Positions 23,253-31,085 are shown, numbered from the stretch's first letter. The stretch: DNA of 37,904 bases from Sedimenticola sp. (GCA_030619405.1 JAUXBK010000002.1:1-37904); one strand, 5' to 3'. A program made the numbers and translations. Notes: a model not told the origin generated them from the sequence alone.

Positions 23253-23580
23253 ATGAAAGTTTATAGACCCAAAGGCGAGGCACAATTGCTCAACGAGTTG
23301 AAGGCTACTGGGGTAACTTTTCAATAACTCTGTGAAAATGGGTAGGGTGGATCAAGGAGCGTAGCGACGGATTCACCAACTGTGCGGGTTTTGGTGGATC
23401 CGCTAAGCTTGATCCACCCTACATTTTTGTGGTTTGCATGGATTTTTACCTACTGGGACGAATATCGGGCTGCTAATCAACATCGGCACCCAGAAAGTAG
23501 CGTTCCCGGAAAGAGGCTTGTGTTATCAAAACAATCCGTGTTTCATCCGCGTTAATCCGCGGCTGCTTTTGTGTCTGTGA
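23253..23580 (+). pseudogene. GxxExxY gene 3' remnant split by a MITE (locus C)
   Basis: Reading 23253-23312 gives a frame ending EAQLLNELKATG. Skipping the inserted element and one TSD copy, it resumes at 23458 with TNIGLLINIGTQKVAFPERG, in the same frame, and runs through the right repeat end to a stop at 23578-23580. AQLLNYLK-TG...GLLINFG is the known C-terminal pattern of GxxExxY proteins. The N-terminal two thirds are absent. This shows the host gene fragment was intact in-frame when the MITE arrived. Confidence 0.65.
23313..23449. mobile_element. IS66-like MITE, family iii, copy 2
   Basis: The 137-bp element starts GTAACTTTTCAATAAC and ends TTTTTAC (a decayed end). It contains the inner inverted repeat GTAGGGTGGATCAAG / CTTGATCCACCCTAC and is flanked by perfect 8-bp duplications CTACTGGG at 23305-23312 and 23450-23457. 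Removing the element and one duplicate restores the GxxExxY reading frame. Confidence 0.8.
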
Positions 23581-23594
23581 ACGCACACAGTAAT

Positions 23595-23651
23595 ACCTAG
23601 ATCCTGCAAGTGCTCGCACACACATAGCACGCTCACTTGCAGGATCTAGGT
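23595..23651. mobile_element. Palindromic MITE, family ii, short copy
   Basis: ACCTAGATCCTGCAAGTG and its inverted copy CACTTGCAGGATCTAGGT, with one internal mismatch, enclose about 20 bp. The copy is flanked by GTAAT on both sides (23590-23594 and 23652-23656), a 5-bp target duplication. It is a deletion derivative of the 164-bp copies at 30126 and 36590. Confidence 0.75.
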
Positions 23652-23751
23652 GTAATAGTTACCTGATTTTTCAGTTTTTCTTTGCGCCTCTGCGCCTTTG
23701 CGCGAGAAATGCCTTTGTTTTTTTAATCCTGATATAGAGGAATCGCCAGCA

Positions 23752-24096
23752 ATGAAAATAACCCGGCTGGAAGCCTGTGAGACCGTTCCAATCACGATGG
23801 AGGGGGTGGTGGGTGCTACCAAGCAGGTGCCGATCGGCAAGGTCGACGGCGCCCCCAACTTCTCCATCCGGGTCTTTACCCTGGAGCCCGGTGGGCACAC
23901 CCCACACCACCAACACCAGACCGAGCATCTCAACTATATCCTGGAGGGAAAGGGCGAAGTGCTGGAGGGCGAGCAACCACGGCCCGTCGGCAAGGGTGAC
24001 TTCGTGCTGGTCAAACCCAACGAGCGGCACCAGTACCGCAACACCGGCAACACTCCGCTGGTGTTCATGTGCATGGTCCCGAGCGAATACGAGTAA
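23752..24096 (+). CDS. Small cupin-domain protein
   Basis: A 114-residue single cupin barrel: PGGHTPHHQHQTEHLNYILEGKGEV supplies the metal-binding His/Glu cluster of cupin motif 1, and GDFVLVKPNERHQYRNTG supplies motif 2 with its His. Such proteins bind a metal and act as small dioxygenases, isomerases or ligand sensors; the substrate cannot be read from the sequence. ATG at 23752 was chosen because GAGG lies upstream and homology starts at MKITRLE; the frame is open further upstream through a CTTTGCGCCTCTGCGCCTTT repeat, which is not coding. The stop codon TAA is the target duplication of a small element that follows directly. Confidence 0.85.
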   Translation: MKITRLEACETVPITMEGVVGATKQVPIGKVDGAPNFSIRVFTLEPGGHTPHHQHQTEHLNYILEGKGEVLEGEQPRPVGKGDFVLVKPNERHQYRNTGNTPLVFMCMVPSEYE

Positions 24097-24183
24097 GGGC
24101 TCGCGCCAAAATGCGTTTACATTTATGGGTGTCGAGATGATAGATCGGCGACCAGAAATGTGAAATCATTTTGAAGCGAGCCC
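24097..24183. mobile_element. Small MITE-like element (family vii) at the cupin stop codon
   Basis: 87 bp bounded by GGGCTCGCGCCAAAATG and the complement of GGGCTCGCTTCAAAATG, with weaker pairing extending to about 30 bp. TAA lies on both sides (24094-24096, which is the cupin stop, and 24184-24186), consistent with a 3-bp target duplication. It can fold into a long hairpin after the gene. Confidence 0.6.
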
Positions 24184-24303
24184 TAAGAGGCTTGAGATCC
24201 ACCTGACCGGCCCCATATTCGATAGCAGACCGCTAACCGGCGTGCAGGTGCGTACCCTGGCAAAAGCAATACTCAAATCTTCAATTCTAGAGGGAAAGCA
24301 GTT

Positions 24304-24561
24304 ATGCCCACATACGACTATTTCTGTGAGGCCAACGACCGCAAGGTAGAGGTCAGCCACAAGATGAGTGAAAACCTCACCAACTGGGGTGAACTCTGCG
24401 AGCGGGCCGGCCAGGAACTCGGCGACACAGCGGCAGACACTCCGGTCAAACGCCTCGCCACCGGCGGCAACATCATCAACAGTTCCAGCCGCAACGAGCC
24501 CGCTCCCGCCTGCGCTACCGGCGCCTGCTGCCCCGGCGGCATGTGCGGCCTCCCCGAGTAA
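24304..24561 (+). CDS. FmdB-like small zinc-ribbon protein
   Basis: An 85-residue protein starting MPTYDYFCEANDRKVEVSHKMSE, like FmdB-family putative regulatory proteins (MPIYEYxC). The usual CxxC...CxxC ribbon is incomplete: C8 has no close partner, and cysteines cluster at the end (ACATGACCPGGMCGLPE). A metal site could still form from the C-terminal group. AGAGGGAAAG precedes the ATG. The function is unknown; FmdB was first linked to formamidase operons, which are not seen here. The preceding 207 bp hold the family vii element and otherwise nothing I can identify. Confidence 0.75.
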   Translation: MPTYDYFCEANDRKVEVSHKMSENLTNWGELCERAGQELGDTAADTPVKRLATGGNIINSSSRNEPAPACATGACCPGGMCGLPE

Positions 24562-24595
24562 CGCCTCGAGCCAGACCTCCACGGCCTTTTTTTGG

Positions 24596-24638
24596 TCCCC
24601 TCTCCCCCCAGGGAGAGGGGTGTTTTACAAGAACCCCC
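24596..24638. repeat. Half copy of family iv repeat
   Basis: CCCCTCTCCCCCCAGGGAGA followed by GTGTTTTACAAGAACC matches the right end of the element at 2676-2869 (ATTTTGCAAGAACC) with its CTCTCCC palindrome. No left end is seen. It lies between convergent genes and may serve as a terminator. Confidence 0.5.
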
Positions 24639-24645
24639 AAGGGCT

Positions 24646-25104
24646 TTAAAGAAAGGAGAGACCGCTCTGCAACAGCTCCATGGCCTGGGTTCCGCCTTCA
24701 CCCTGAACGTAGTCCAAGGCGACTTCCGCAAACTTCCCGACCATATCGGGAGAGAGTCCCAGACCTTTGAAAGTGTCCGTCAGCTGAGCGGCCTGGCCTA
24801 GACCCGAGCCACCACCCAGGGCAGACGATGCTGCGCCCATCAGTCCGCCGGCGGAACCACCCGCGTCCCCAGCCAGTCCTGCCAGACCCGGTACCATGGA
24901 GAGCATTTCTCCGTACTTGGAGCCGCCCATATTCTCTTTTGCGGTACCCAGCAGTGCACCCATGCCGCCGGAAGCCTGCTCCTCACTCACGCCCAGCTGA
25001 CCGGTAGCGGCACCAAGCAACCCACCCAGATCGACCGACTGGGAAACCACCGGAGCGGCCAGTAACACAAGCAACATCAGAAAGCCCATAGCGTATTTAT
25101 TCAT
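24646..25104 (-). CDS. DUF2780-domain exported protein
   Basis: A signal peptide (MNKYAMGFLMLLVLLAAPVVS) is followed by a Gly/Ala/Leu-rich protein with the DUF2780 pattern: LGGLLGAATGQLGVSEEQASGGMGALLGTAKENM, SMVPGLAGLAGDAG, then LTDTFKGLGLSPDMVGKFAEVALDYVQ. This domain belongs to a VcgC/VcgE-type periplasmic protein group with no assigned activity. ATG 25104 was preferred over the GTG one codon earlier; AGGGA is 11 nt upstream. The 170-bp gap before the thioredoxin-like gene on the same strand has no clear signal. Confidence 0.82.
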   Translation of the reverse strand: MNKYAMGFLMLLVLLAAPVVSQSVDLGGLLGAATGQLGVSEEQASGGMGALLGTAKENMGGSKYGEMLSMVPGLAGLAGDAGGSAGGLMGAASSALGGGSGLGQAAQLTDTFKGLGLSPDMVGKFAEVALDYVQGEGGTQAMELLQSGLSFL

Positions 25105-25274
25105 CACGTTTCAGTTCCCTTGTTTCAATTTTTGATAGATATCCAGTCTCGACACCGTAAGGTCTATCCGTGGTTTTCACGGCAGCGCCCAGCCTGAGCT
25201 GTTGCCATAAAATATCGGACTATTTCAGATATGAGAATAGTTCTCAGTTGTCACCGGGCCCCTGTTTTACTGTT

Positions 25275-25655
25275 TTAAGCAAGCAGGTGCTTGAGCTTCT
25301 TCGTCGACAGGGCACCCAGCAGCACCTTCTCGATCTTTCCATCCAGGACCAGGACGGTGGTGGGGGTGGCGCGGACGTTGTATCTCCGGGCGCTCTCCAG
25401 ATCCCGGGATATATCCACACTGATGGCAGGCTCACCCTGCCGCGCCATCTCCTCGATGACCGGCGTCATGCTGCGGCAGGAACGGCAGCGGGGGCTGTAG
25501 AAGTAGATCAGCTCCCTGCCCTGCTCCGGCACGGCTGAGTCTCCCACTTCCGGCGCCTGTCGACCGACCATCCTTTTGGATTGCAGAATGATGTTCAGCT
25601 GAAACAGGACGATGGCCCCCACCACTACCAGCACCACTATGCCTATCCAGGACAT
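25275..25655 (-). CDS. Membrane-anchored thioredoxin-like protein
   Basis: An N-terminal membrane helix (residues about 4-25: WIGIVVLVVVGAIVLFQL) is followed by a thioredoxin fold with the active site SPRCRSC (C57, C60) and the cis-proline loop ATPT near residue 96. The CRSC dipeptide differs from the CGPC of thioredoxin. It is probably anchored in the inner membrane; by the positive-inside rule alone the side is unclear. Probable role: thiol-disulfide exchange. It is divergent from the YihY/BrkB gene with about a 95-bp gap. Confidence 0.85.
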   Translation of the reverse strand: MSWIGIVVLVVVGAIVLFQLNIILQSKRMVGRQAPEVGDSAVPEQGRELIYFYSPRCRSCRSMTPVIEEMARQGEPAISVDISRDLESARRYNVRATPTTVLVLDGKIEKVLLGALSTKKLKHLLA

Positions 25656-25750
25656 CCGCTCCTCCTTTGCCCCATGACGAACTATATGCAGCTATTATAT
25701 CCTAGGATATACTTTTCCGTCCCGATACCCTCACCAACCCCCGTTTCCCC

Positions 25751-26644
25751 ATGCAGCAGCAGACGCACCAGTATCGGAAAATTATTCAACACCCCTTTCG
25801 TTTCCTGGCGCAGGTGGCCACAGGATTCCGTGCCAACCAGGGACTGTTGCTCTCCGGTGCCGTTGCCTACTACGCCCTGCTTTCCATCGTCCCGCTGATC
25901 ATCCTGATCCTGCTGGCGCTCTCCCACGTGGTGGACGAACAACTGCTGCTGCAGACCTTGCAGGAACACATCGAAGTGGTGGTCCCGGCCCATGCCGATG
26001 TCGTGGTCAATCAGATCGCTCTGTTCCTGGAGCACCGGCACGTGGTCAGCTGGATCCTGATCACCGTACTGCTCTTCTTCAGCTCCATGGCATTCACCGT
26101 GCTGGAGAACGCCATGTCCTTCATTTTCCACCACCGGGTCAGCATAAAGCGCCGCCACTTCATGCTCTCGGCCATCCTGCCCTACATCTATATCGTCGCC
26201 CTGGGTCTCGGTTTTCTGATCATGACCCTGATATCGGCGGCACTCGACACCCTGGGCAGCCACGACCTGGTACTGCTCGGCTACCACTGGCCGCTGATCG
26301 GGGCATCCAAATTGCTGCTCTATCTGATCGGGCTGGGCGGTCAGGTGCTGATCCTGAGCTCCTTCTACCTGGTGATGCCCGCCCGCAAGCTCTCTCTGCG
26401 CCACGCGCTGGTGGGCGGCATCACCGCGGCCATCCTGTGGGAGGGCACCCGCCACCTGCTGGTCTGGTACTTCTCCTCCCTCTCCTTCGTCGGCGTGGTC
26501 TACGGTTCACTCGCTACCACCATCGTCGCCCTGCTCAGCCTGGAGGCGGCCGCCATGATCCTGCTGCTCGGGGCGCAGGTGATCGCGGAGTATGAGCGCT
26601 TCGGGCTGGATGTGGCGGAAGAGGATGGGAACATCCATACCTGA
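25751..26644 (+). CDS. YihY/virulence factor BrkB family membrane protein
   Basis: A 297-residue protein with about six membrane helices and the family signature LLSGAVAYYALLSIVPLIILILLALSHVV near the N-terminus, RKLSLRHALVGGITAAILWEGTRHLLVWYF in the C-terminal half, and VYGSLATTIVALLSLEAAAMILLLGAQVIAEYER at the end. The family was once called RNase BN by mistake and is now regarded as an inner-membrane protein of uncertain function, possibly a transporter. The ATG at 25751 is the first in-frame start with reasonable context; the ribosome-binding site is weak. It is followed by a repeat-filled 419-bp gap. Confidence 0.88.
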   Translation: MQQQTHQYRKIIQHPFRFLAQVATGFRANQGLLLSGAVAYYALLSIVPLIILILLALSHVVDEQLLLQTLQEHIEVVVPAHADVVVNQIALFLEHRHVVSWILITVLLFFSSMAFTVLENAMSFIFHHRVSIKRRHFMLSAILPYIYIVALGLGFLIMTLISAALDTLGSHDLVLLGYHWPLIGASKLLLYLIGLGGQVLILSSFYLVMPARKLSLRHALVGGITAAILWEGTRHLLVWYFSSLSFVGVVYGSLATTIVALLSLEAAAMILLLGAQVIAEYERFGLDVAEEDGNIHT

Positions 26645-26723
26645 CAGGCTGACACCAGTCACCGGCCGAGCGGATGGCCTGGCGCATTTCCTCTCGACTT
26701 GCAGCTACTTGATGCAAGAGAAA

Positions 26724-26869
26724 GTAACTTCTCAATAACCCGAGGCAAACGGGTAGGGTGGATCAAGGAGCGCAGCGACGGATCCACCAACGCTCCGTAG
26801 CCTGATGTATCCGCTCCGCTTGATACACCCTACATTTTAGATTCTTGCCTGAACTTATTGAGAAGTTAC
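26724..26869. mobile_element. IS66-like MITE, family iii, copy 3
   Basis: The 146-bp element has near-perfect 15-bp ends GTAACTTCTCAATAA and TTATTGAGAAGTTAC and perfect 8-bp duplications AAGAGAAA at 26716-26723 and 26870-26877. The interior has GTAGGGTGGATCAAGG and its diverged inverse. It is the best-preserved member of this family in the window. Confidence 0.85.
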
Positions 26870-26882
26870 AAGAGAAACACCA

Positions 26883-26962
26883 GCCGCGGATTGACGCAGA
26901 TTAAACGCAGATGACATGCTGACCACGAGCGAATCCGTGTTTCATCCGCGTCAATCCGCGGC
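26883..26962. mobile_element. Minimal GxxExxY-associated element, locus D (family i)
   Basis: GCCGCGGATTGACGCAGATT at 26883 and its inverted counterpart ending at 26962 enclose only about 25 bp. No coding remnant is left. It lies 6 bp after the family iii duplication, so this gap between the BrkB and ACP-FAAL genes is almost wholly repeat DNA. Confidence 0.65.
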
Positions 26963-27063
26963 AACGAATGGTTTCTCCAGCAGAGGATGCCTGCCGCTTT
27001 CACACGAACGCCGGAACGATAGAGCCTTTTCAAACACCACCGGAAAAGCCGGTTCTTCTTACC

Positions 27064-29910
27064 TCAGTTTCCGCTATCCGGCTCTCCCGAATGTTGCAGA
27101 ATCGCCTGCCGGACCCGATCTCTGAGTTTCACCACCTCCGACCACTCCGCGGAAGGGGCCGTTACCGGGCCGGCTACCGAGATGCGCACCTTGCCCCGCC
27201 GGGGCATCCAGGATTCCGACCGCAACAGGCTGCGGGTCCCCTGCAGCGCCACCGGCACCACCGGCACACCAGCTTCGGCAGCCACCATGAACGCCCCCAT
27301 GCGAAACGGCAGCAGCCCCGGCATCCGAGCGAAAGTCCCCTCTGGAAAGAACAGCAGGTTGTCACCCTGCTGAACCCGGTCCGTGATGCGACGGCTGTCC
27401 GCCAGCCCTCGCCGGGCATCGAAACGCTCGACAAACTCACAGCCGATACGGCTGAGAAAGAGACGGGGAATGAACTGCTCTTTCAATTCCATCTTGGCGA
27501 CGAACACGAACCGGACCGGTAGCACCGCAACCAGCAGGATGCCGTCCAGGTAGCTGGCATGGTTGGCGGCCAAAACGAAGGGGCGGTCACGGATAAGCTG
27601 CTCGAGCCCATCGGTCTCGAGCCTTATCCCCAGGAGACGGGTCAGCAGGCGGGCGCCGCCCCGCATGACGCTCCAGCGGGCCTTCATCCAGGGCAACAGA
27701 ACCACCAGCGACCAGACTGGAACGGCAAACAGGAGAAACAGGCTCCAGGCATAGCCAGCGTAGGCCAGTTCCGTTGCCGTTGTCGATGCTCGGCGCAACT
27801 GGGGCAGCAGGCCGGTGAAGGCCAGCCTGAGGAACTGTAACCAGACCTGACGCCGCCCGTGGCGTGCCATGCCCTGCGCGTAGATCTCCCGGCTGGCGGC
27901 ACGACGAATCTTGCCACTGGATGTCTTCGGCACCGTCCGTGGTGGTGCCAGCACCAGATCGTCCAGAGGCATACCCAGCAGATCAGTCACCACCGCCTCT
28001 ATCTGTTCCCGCAGTTGCTGCAGGAGTGCCGGATCCTGCTCCCGGGTCTCTGCCAGCAGCACGATGCGCTCGGTTCCGGTGGCCGGGTCCCGGCTCCCGA
28101 ACAACGCCACACACCCCTTGCGTACCCCGGGCACCTCCCCCACCACCTGTTCCACCTCCTCGGGATAGATGTTCCGGCCGGCCTTGATGATGATATCCTT
28201 GGCCCGCCCGGTGAGGTAGAGGTCACCACCCGCTGTATAGGCCAGATCGCCGGTGTCGAGCCACGCTCCCTGCAGCAGCTTCCGGGTCGCCTCCGGATTG
28301 TGGAGATACCCCCGGGTAGCGGATGGTCCACGGAACTGGAGATGTCCCTCCCGCCGCTCCGGCAACTCCCGGCCACCGGTATCGACGATGCGCAGCTGAT
28401 GTCCCCCCAGGGGGCGGCCGCAAGCCACGAACTCCAGCGCGTTCTCTTCATCCTCCCCGGCCGGTACCGCCCGCCCGGTGCGGGTCAGGGCATCGCGGCG
28501 AACCCGGTCTATCAATGGTCCCCTGCCCAAGGGCGGAAACGTCAGCCCGACCGAGTTCTCCGCCAGCCCGTAGACCGGGGTCATTGCCTCCGGCCGGAAC
28601 CCGCAGGCAGAGAAGCGTTTGGCAAAACGGCGGATGGTCTGGGGGCTCACCGCTTCTGCACCGTTGAAGGCAAGGCGCCAGCTGCTCAGATCGAGTCCCT
28701 CGATCGCCGCATCGGGGATCCTGCTGATACAGAGTTCGTAGCCGAAATTGGGGGAGGCGGAGAGGGTGCCGCGAAAGCGATGCATCGCCCACAGCCAGCG
28801 CTGGGGCCGGGCCAGAAAGGTCAATGGCGACATGATCACCAACGGGCAGGCAAAATAGAGGCTGCCGAACCAGGCACCGATCAACCCCATGTCGTGATAG
28901 AGGGGCAGCCAGCTGATGAAGCGGTCACTGGAGTCGACCTCGAGCGCCGCACCCATCGCCCGCACATTGGCCAGCAGATTGGCGTGGCTCAACTGGACCC
29001 CCTTCGGGTTACCCGTACTGCCGGAGGTATACTGCAGAAATGCCAGGTCGCCGCCCCTGGACGGATGCCGCCGCAAGGTGGCAGCGGGTTCCGACCGCCG
29101 GTCCACACATAGAATATGCCGCACCCCCTCCAGCTGGGCCAAGAGCAGCTGGGCCACCGGCCGCGCCTCCGGCACCGTAATCAGGATACCAGCCCCGGCA
29201 TTGGCCAGGATACGGGCGTGGCGCCGCAGGTGGTCCTCGATCTGTGACAACCGCGCCGGCGGATAGATGGGTACCGGCACACCACCTGCCAGCAATACTC
29301 CGAAGAAGCTGTAGAAGTAATCGGCCCCGGTAGGGAGCATCAGAGCCACGGTCCCGCCGGGCTGAAGATCGTGTTCCTGCAGCCAGATCGCCACCTCCCC
29401 TGCCCGCTGCAGCAGCGCCTGGTAAGTGATCACCTCAGGGGCTTCGTGTTCCCGGTAGAGATAGATGTGGGGACGATCCGGGTGAGCCTCCACGTGCCAT
29501 TCCAGCACCTCGGGCAGGGTTACCGCCCGATCCGGAACTGCCTCCACCTGTTCGAGGATAGGGGCTTCGATCTCCTGACCGGACACCGAGTCGAGTGACC
29601 ACTCCCCTTCGGATTCGAGCAGCGCATTCAGCAACTCCCTGGGGGACTCCGCTGACGCCAGCAGCGATTCTGGCAGCGAGACACCAAATATCTGCTCCAG
29701 GCGGACCAGCAGCTCCATGCGCCCCAGGCTGTCGAACCCCAGATCCCGGTCGAACACCGAGTCCAGCGTGACCACCCGTTGAGCCCGGCGGCCGGGATGG
29801 GTCTCTTCCACCAGTTCAGAGATCACCCCCAGCAGCTGGCCGGCAATGTGCCTCTCTCGCTCTTTCGCACTTTGCCGAGACACTCGGGGATACCTCGTCC
29901 TCTTCTCCAC
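27064..29910 (-). CDS. ACP-fatty acyl-AMP ligase-PlsC acyltransferase fusion
   Basis: Three enzymes in one 948-residue chain. An acyl carrier domain (about 20-100) has the phosphopantetheine site GFDSLGRMEL at S61. An AMP-forming acyl ligase (about 130-690) has the P-loop-like FLQYTSGSTGNPKGV near 290-305 and the C-terminal KIRRAA lysine region near 675, resembling FAAL-type enzymes. After a hydrophobic stretch (about 715-745) comes a PlsC-type acyltransferase (about 755-948) with NHASYLD (HX4D near 779) and FPEGTF near 857. Inferred route: activate a fatty acid, load it on the built-in ACP, transfer it to a lyso-lipid at the membrane. The order differs from Aas, where the acyltransferase comes first. 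The start is GTG at 29910, with AGGG upstream. Confidence 0.9.
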   Translation of the reverse strand: MEKRTRYPRVSRQSAKERERHIAGQLLGVISELVEETHPGRRAQRVVTLDSVFDRDLGFDSLGRMELLVRLEQIFGVSLPESLLASAESPRELLNALLESEGEWSLDSVSGQEIEAPILEQVEAVPDRAVTLPEVLEWHVEAHPDRPHIYLYREHEAPEVITYQALLQRAGEVAIWLQEHDLQPGGTVALMLPTGADYFYSFFGVLLAGGVPVPIYPPARLSQIEDHLRRHARILANAGAGILITVPEARPVAQLLLAQLEGVRHILCVDRRSEPAATLRRHPSRGGDLAFLQYTSGSTGNPKGVQLSHANLLANVRAMGAALEVDSSDRFISWLPLYHDMGLIGAWFGSLYFACPLVIMSPLTFLARPQRWLWAMHRFRGTLSASPNFGYELCISRIPDAAIEGLDLSSWRLAFNGAEAVSPQTIRRFAKRFSACGFRPEAMTPVYGLAENSVGLTFPPLGRGPLIDRVRRDALTRTGRAVPAGEDEENALEFVACGRPLGGHQLRIVDTGGRELPERREGHLQFRGPSATRGYLHNPEATRKLLQGAWLDTGDLAYTAGGDLYLTGRAKDIIIKAGRNIYPEEVEQVVGEVPGVRKGCVALFGSRDPATGTERIVLLAETREQDPALLQQLREQIEAVVTDLLGMPLDDLVLAPPRTVPKTSSGKIRRAASREIYAQGMARHGRRQVWLQFLRLAFTGLLPQLRRASTTATELAYAGYAWSLFLLFAVPVWSLVVLLPWMKARWSVMRGGARLLTRLLGIRLETDGLEQLIRDRPFVLAANHASYLDGILLVAVLPVRFVFVAKMELKEQFIPRLFLSRIGCEFVERFDARRGLADSRRITDRVQQGDNLLFFPEGTFARMPGLLPFRMGAFMVAAEAGVPVVPVALQGTRSLLRSESWMPRRGKVRISVAGPVTAPSAEWSEVVKLRDRVRQAILQHSGEPDSGN

Positions 29911-30125
29911 CGGAAATAACCCTTTTCATCTAGCTGCGTTGCAACATCTTGAATATGGGATCCTGGTTTCCGAGCAGCCCCATGAACAGCTCTCCCAATT
30001 CATGATGTAGATGCCTGCTTCAGGAACATCTCTGGTTGTGAGGTCCGCCAGGTGGACGGAGGGAAGGAATCGCTTCAAACCAGGTAGGAAATCTAGTTCC
30101 CGCAGGGTCGCAAGTCAAGCATATC

Positions 30126-30289
30126 ACCTAGATCCTGCAAGTAGTCGTGCATACAGAGTGCAAGCTATTGTTTCGTAGAGCGAATGAAAAATCGAGTGGA
30201 ATCCTTATTGTGATTTCCGAGATTTTTCATATCGCTATACGGAACAAGAGGTTGTGCTATGTGTGTGTGAATACTTGCAGGATCTAGGT
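30126..30289. mobile_element. Palindromic MITE, family ii, full-length copy
   Basis: 164 bp with ACCTAGATCCTGCAAGT ends. It is a near-complete imperfect palindrome: TTTCGTAGAGCGAATGAAAA pairs with TTTTCATATCGCTATACGGAA around a loop. It abuts the tcdA stop (30297). No convincing target duplication is left. The remaining 215 bp up to the ACP-FAAL start show nothing recognisable. Confidence 0.75.
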
Positions 30290-30296
30290 ATCAGTG

Positions 30297-31085
30297 TTAG
30301 GAGTCGTCACCGATGCGATTCAGCACCAGCGATGCCGCCAGTAGCCCGAAGCTGGCGGTGACCGTCGTCACCGATCCGAAGCCGCCGCAGTTGAGACCCG
30401 TACCGCCCGGGGCCGGTTTACCCTGGCAGACGCCACCGTCGGCCACCGGGTAGCGGGACTGTTCGCCGGAATAGACGCAGGGGACCTCGAACAGTTGCTT
30501 CGGGTTGCGGGGAAAACCGTACTCCTTGCGCAGCAGCTTGCGGGTGTGGGAGAGCAGCGGATCATGCTCTGTGCGACTCAGATCCGCCACCCGTATCCGG
30601 GTTGGGTCGACCCGCCCGCCGGCCCCTCCCACCGTGACCAGCCGCTGTTTGCGGCGCCGGCAGTGGGCGATCAGCGCCGCCTTGGCACGAAAGGTGTCGA
30701 TGCAGTCCACTACCTGCTCGAACTCCCCGTGGATCAGTCGCTCCAGGTTCCCCTGCTCCACGAACTCCTCCACCGGCTCCACCCGGCAGGCCGGGTTGAT
30801 GGCCAGGATGCGCTCCGCCATGGCCACCACCTTGGGGCGGCCCAGCTGCCCCTCCAGTGCATGGATCTGGCGGTTGACGTTGGACTCCGCCAAGTGATCC
30901 AAGTCGATCAGGGTCAGCCGCCCGACTGCACTGCGGGCCAGCGCCTCCGCCACCCAGGAGCCGACCCCCCCGACCCCCACCACGCAAACGTGGGCCACCT
31001 TCAAACGCTCCAGGCCCTGCGTCCCGTAGAGCCGGGCGATACCGCCAAAGCGGCGCCCGTGGTCCATCTCGTCGATCTCTGACAC
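30297..31085 (-). CDS. tcdA: TcdA, tRNA threonylcarbamoyladenosine dehydratase
   Basis: ThiF/E1-like Rossmann protein: RRFGGIARLYGTQGLERL at the N-terminus, nucleotide loop VVGVGGVGSWVAEALARSAVG, LIDLDHLAESNVNRQIHA, and VTVGGAGGRVDPTRIRVADLS, all matching E. coli TcdA (CsdL). Reaction: ATP-dependent dehydration of t6A37 to cyclic ct6A in ANN-decoding tRNAs. GTG at 31085 was chosen because GAGGAG stands 5 nt upstream and the protein then has 262 residues, near the family size; the frame extends to 31352, but that part overlaps the divergent nfo gene. The intergenic 85 bp must serve both tcdA and nfo. Confidence 0.93.
   Translation of the reverse strand: MSEIDEMDHGRRFGGIARLYGTQGLERLKVAHVCVVGVGGVGSWVAEALARSAVGRLTLIDLDHLAESNVNRQIHALEGQLGRPKVVAMAERILAINPACRVEPVEEFVEQGNLERLIHGEFEQVVDCIDTFRAKAALIAHCRRRKQRLVTVGGAGGRVDPTRIRVADLSRTEHDPLLSHTRKLLRKEYGFPRNPKQLFEVPCVYSGEQSRYPVADGGVCQGKPAPGGTGLNCGGFGSVTTVTASFGLLAASLVLNRIGDDS

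Larger units (their letters stand above)
23204..23584. mobile_element. GxxExxY-associated element, locus C (family i)
   Basis: Left end 23204-23250 (CACGGAAAAATAAGAC then GCCGCGGATTAACGCGGATT), right end 23531-23582 (complement of AGCCGCGGATTAACGCGGAT). Between them lies the 3' half of a GxxExxY gene, split by a family iii insertion. The segment follows valS by about 40 bp and fills much of the 585-bp gap before the cupin gene. Confidence 0.65.

Noticed and set aside
27859..29112. A 417-residue plus-strand frame within the ACP-FAAL-PlsC region
   Set aside because: The minus strand holds uninterrupted ligase motifs; the plus frame has none.
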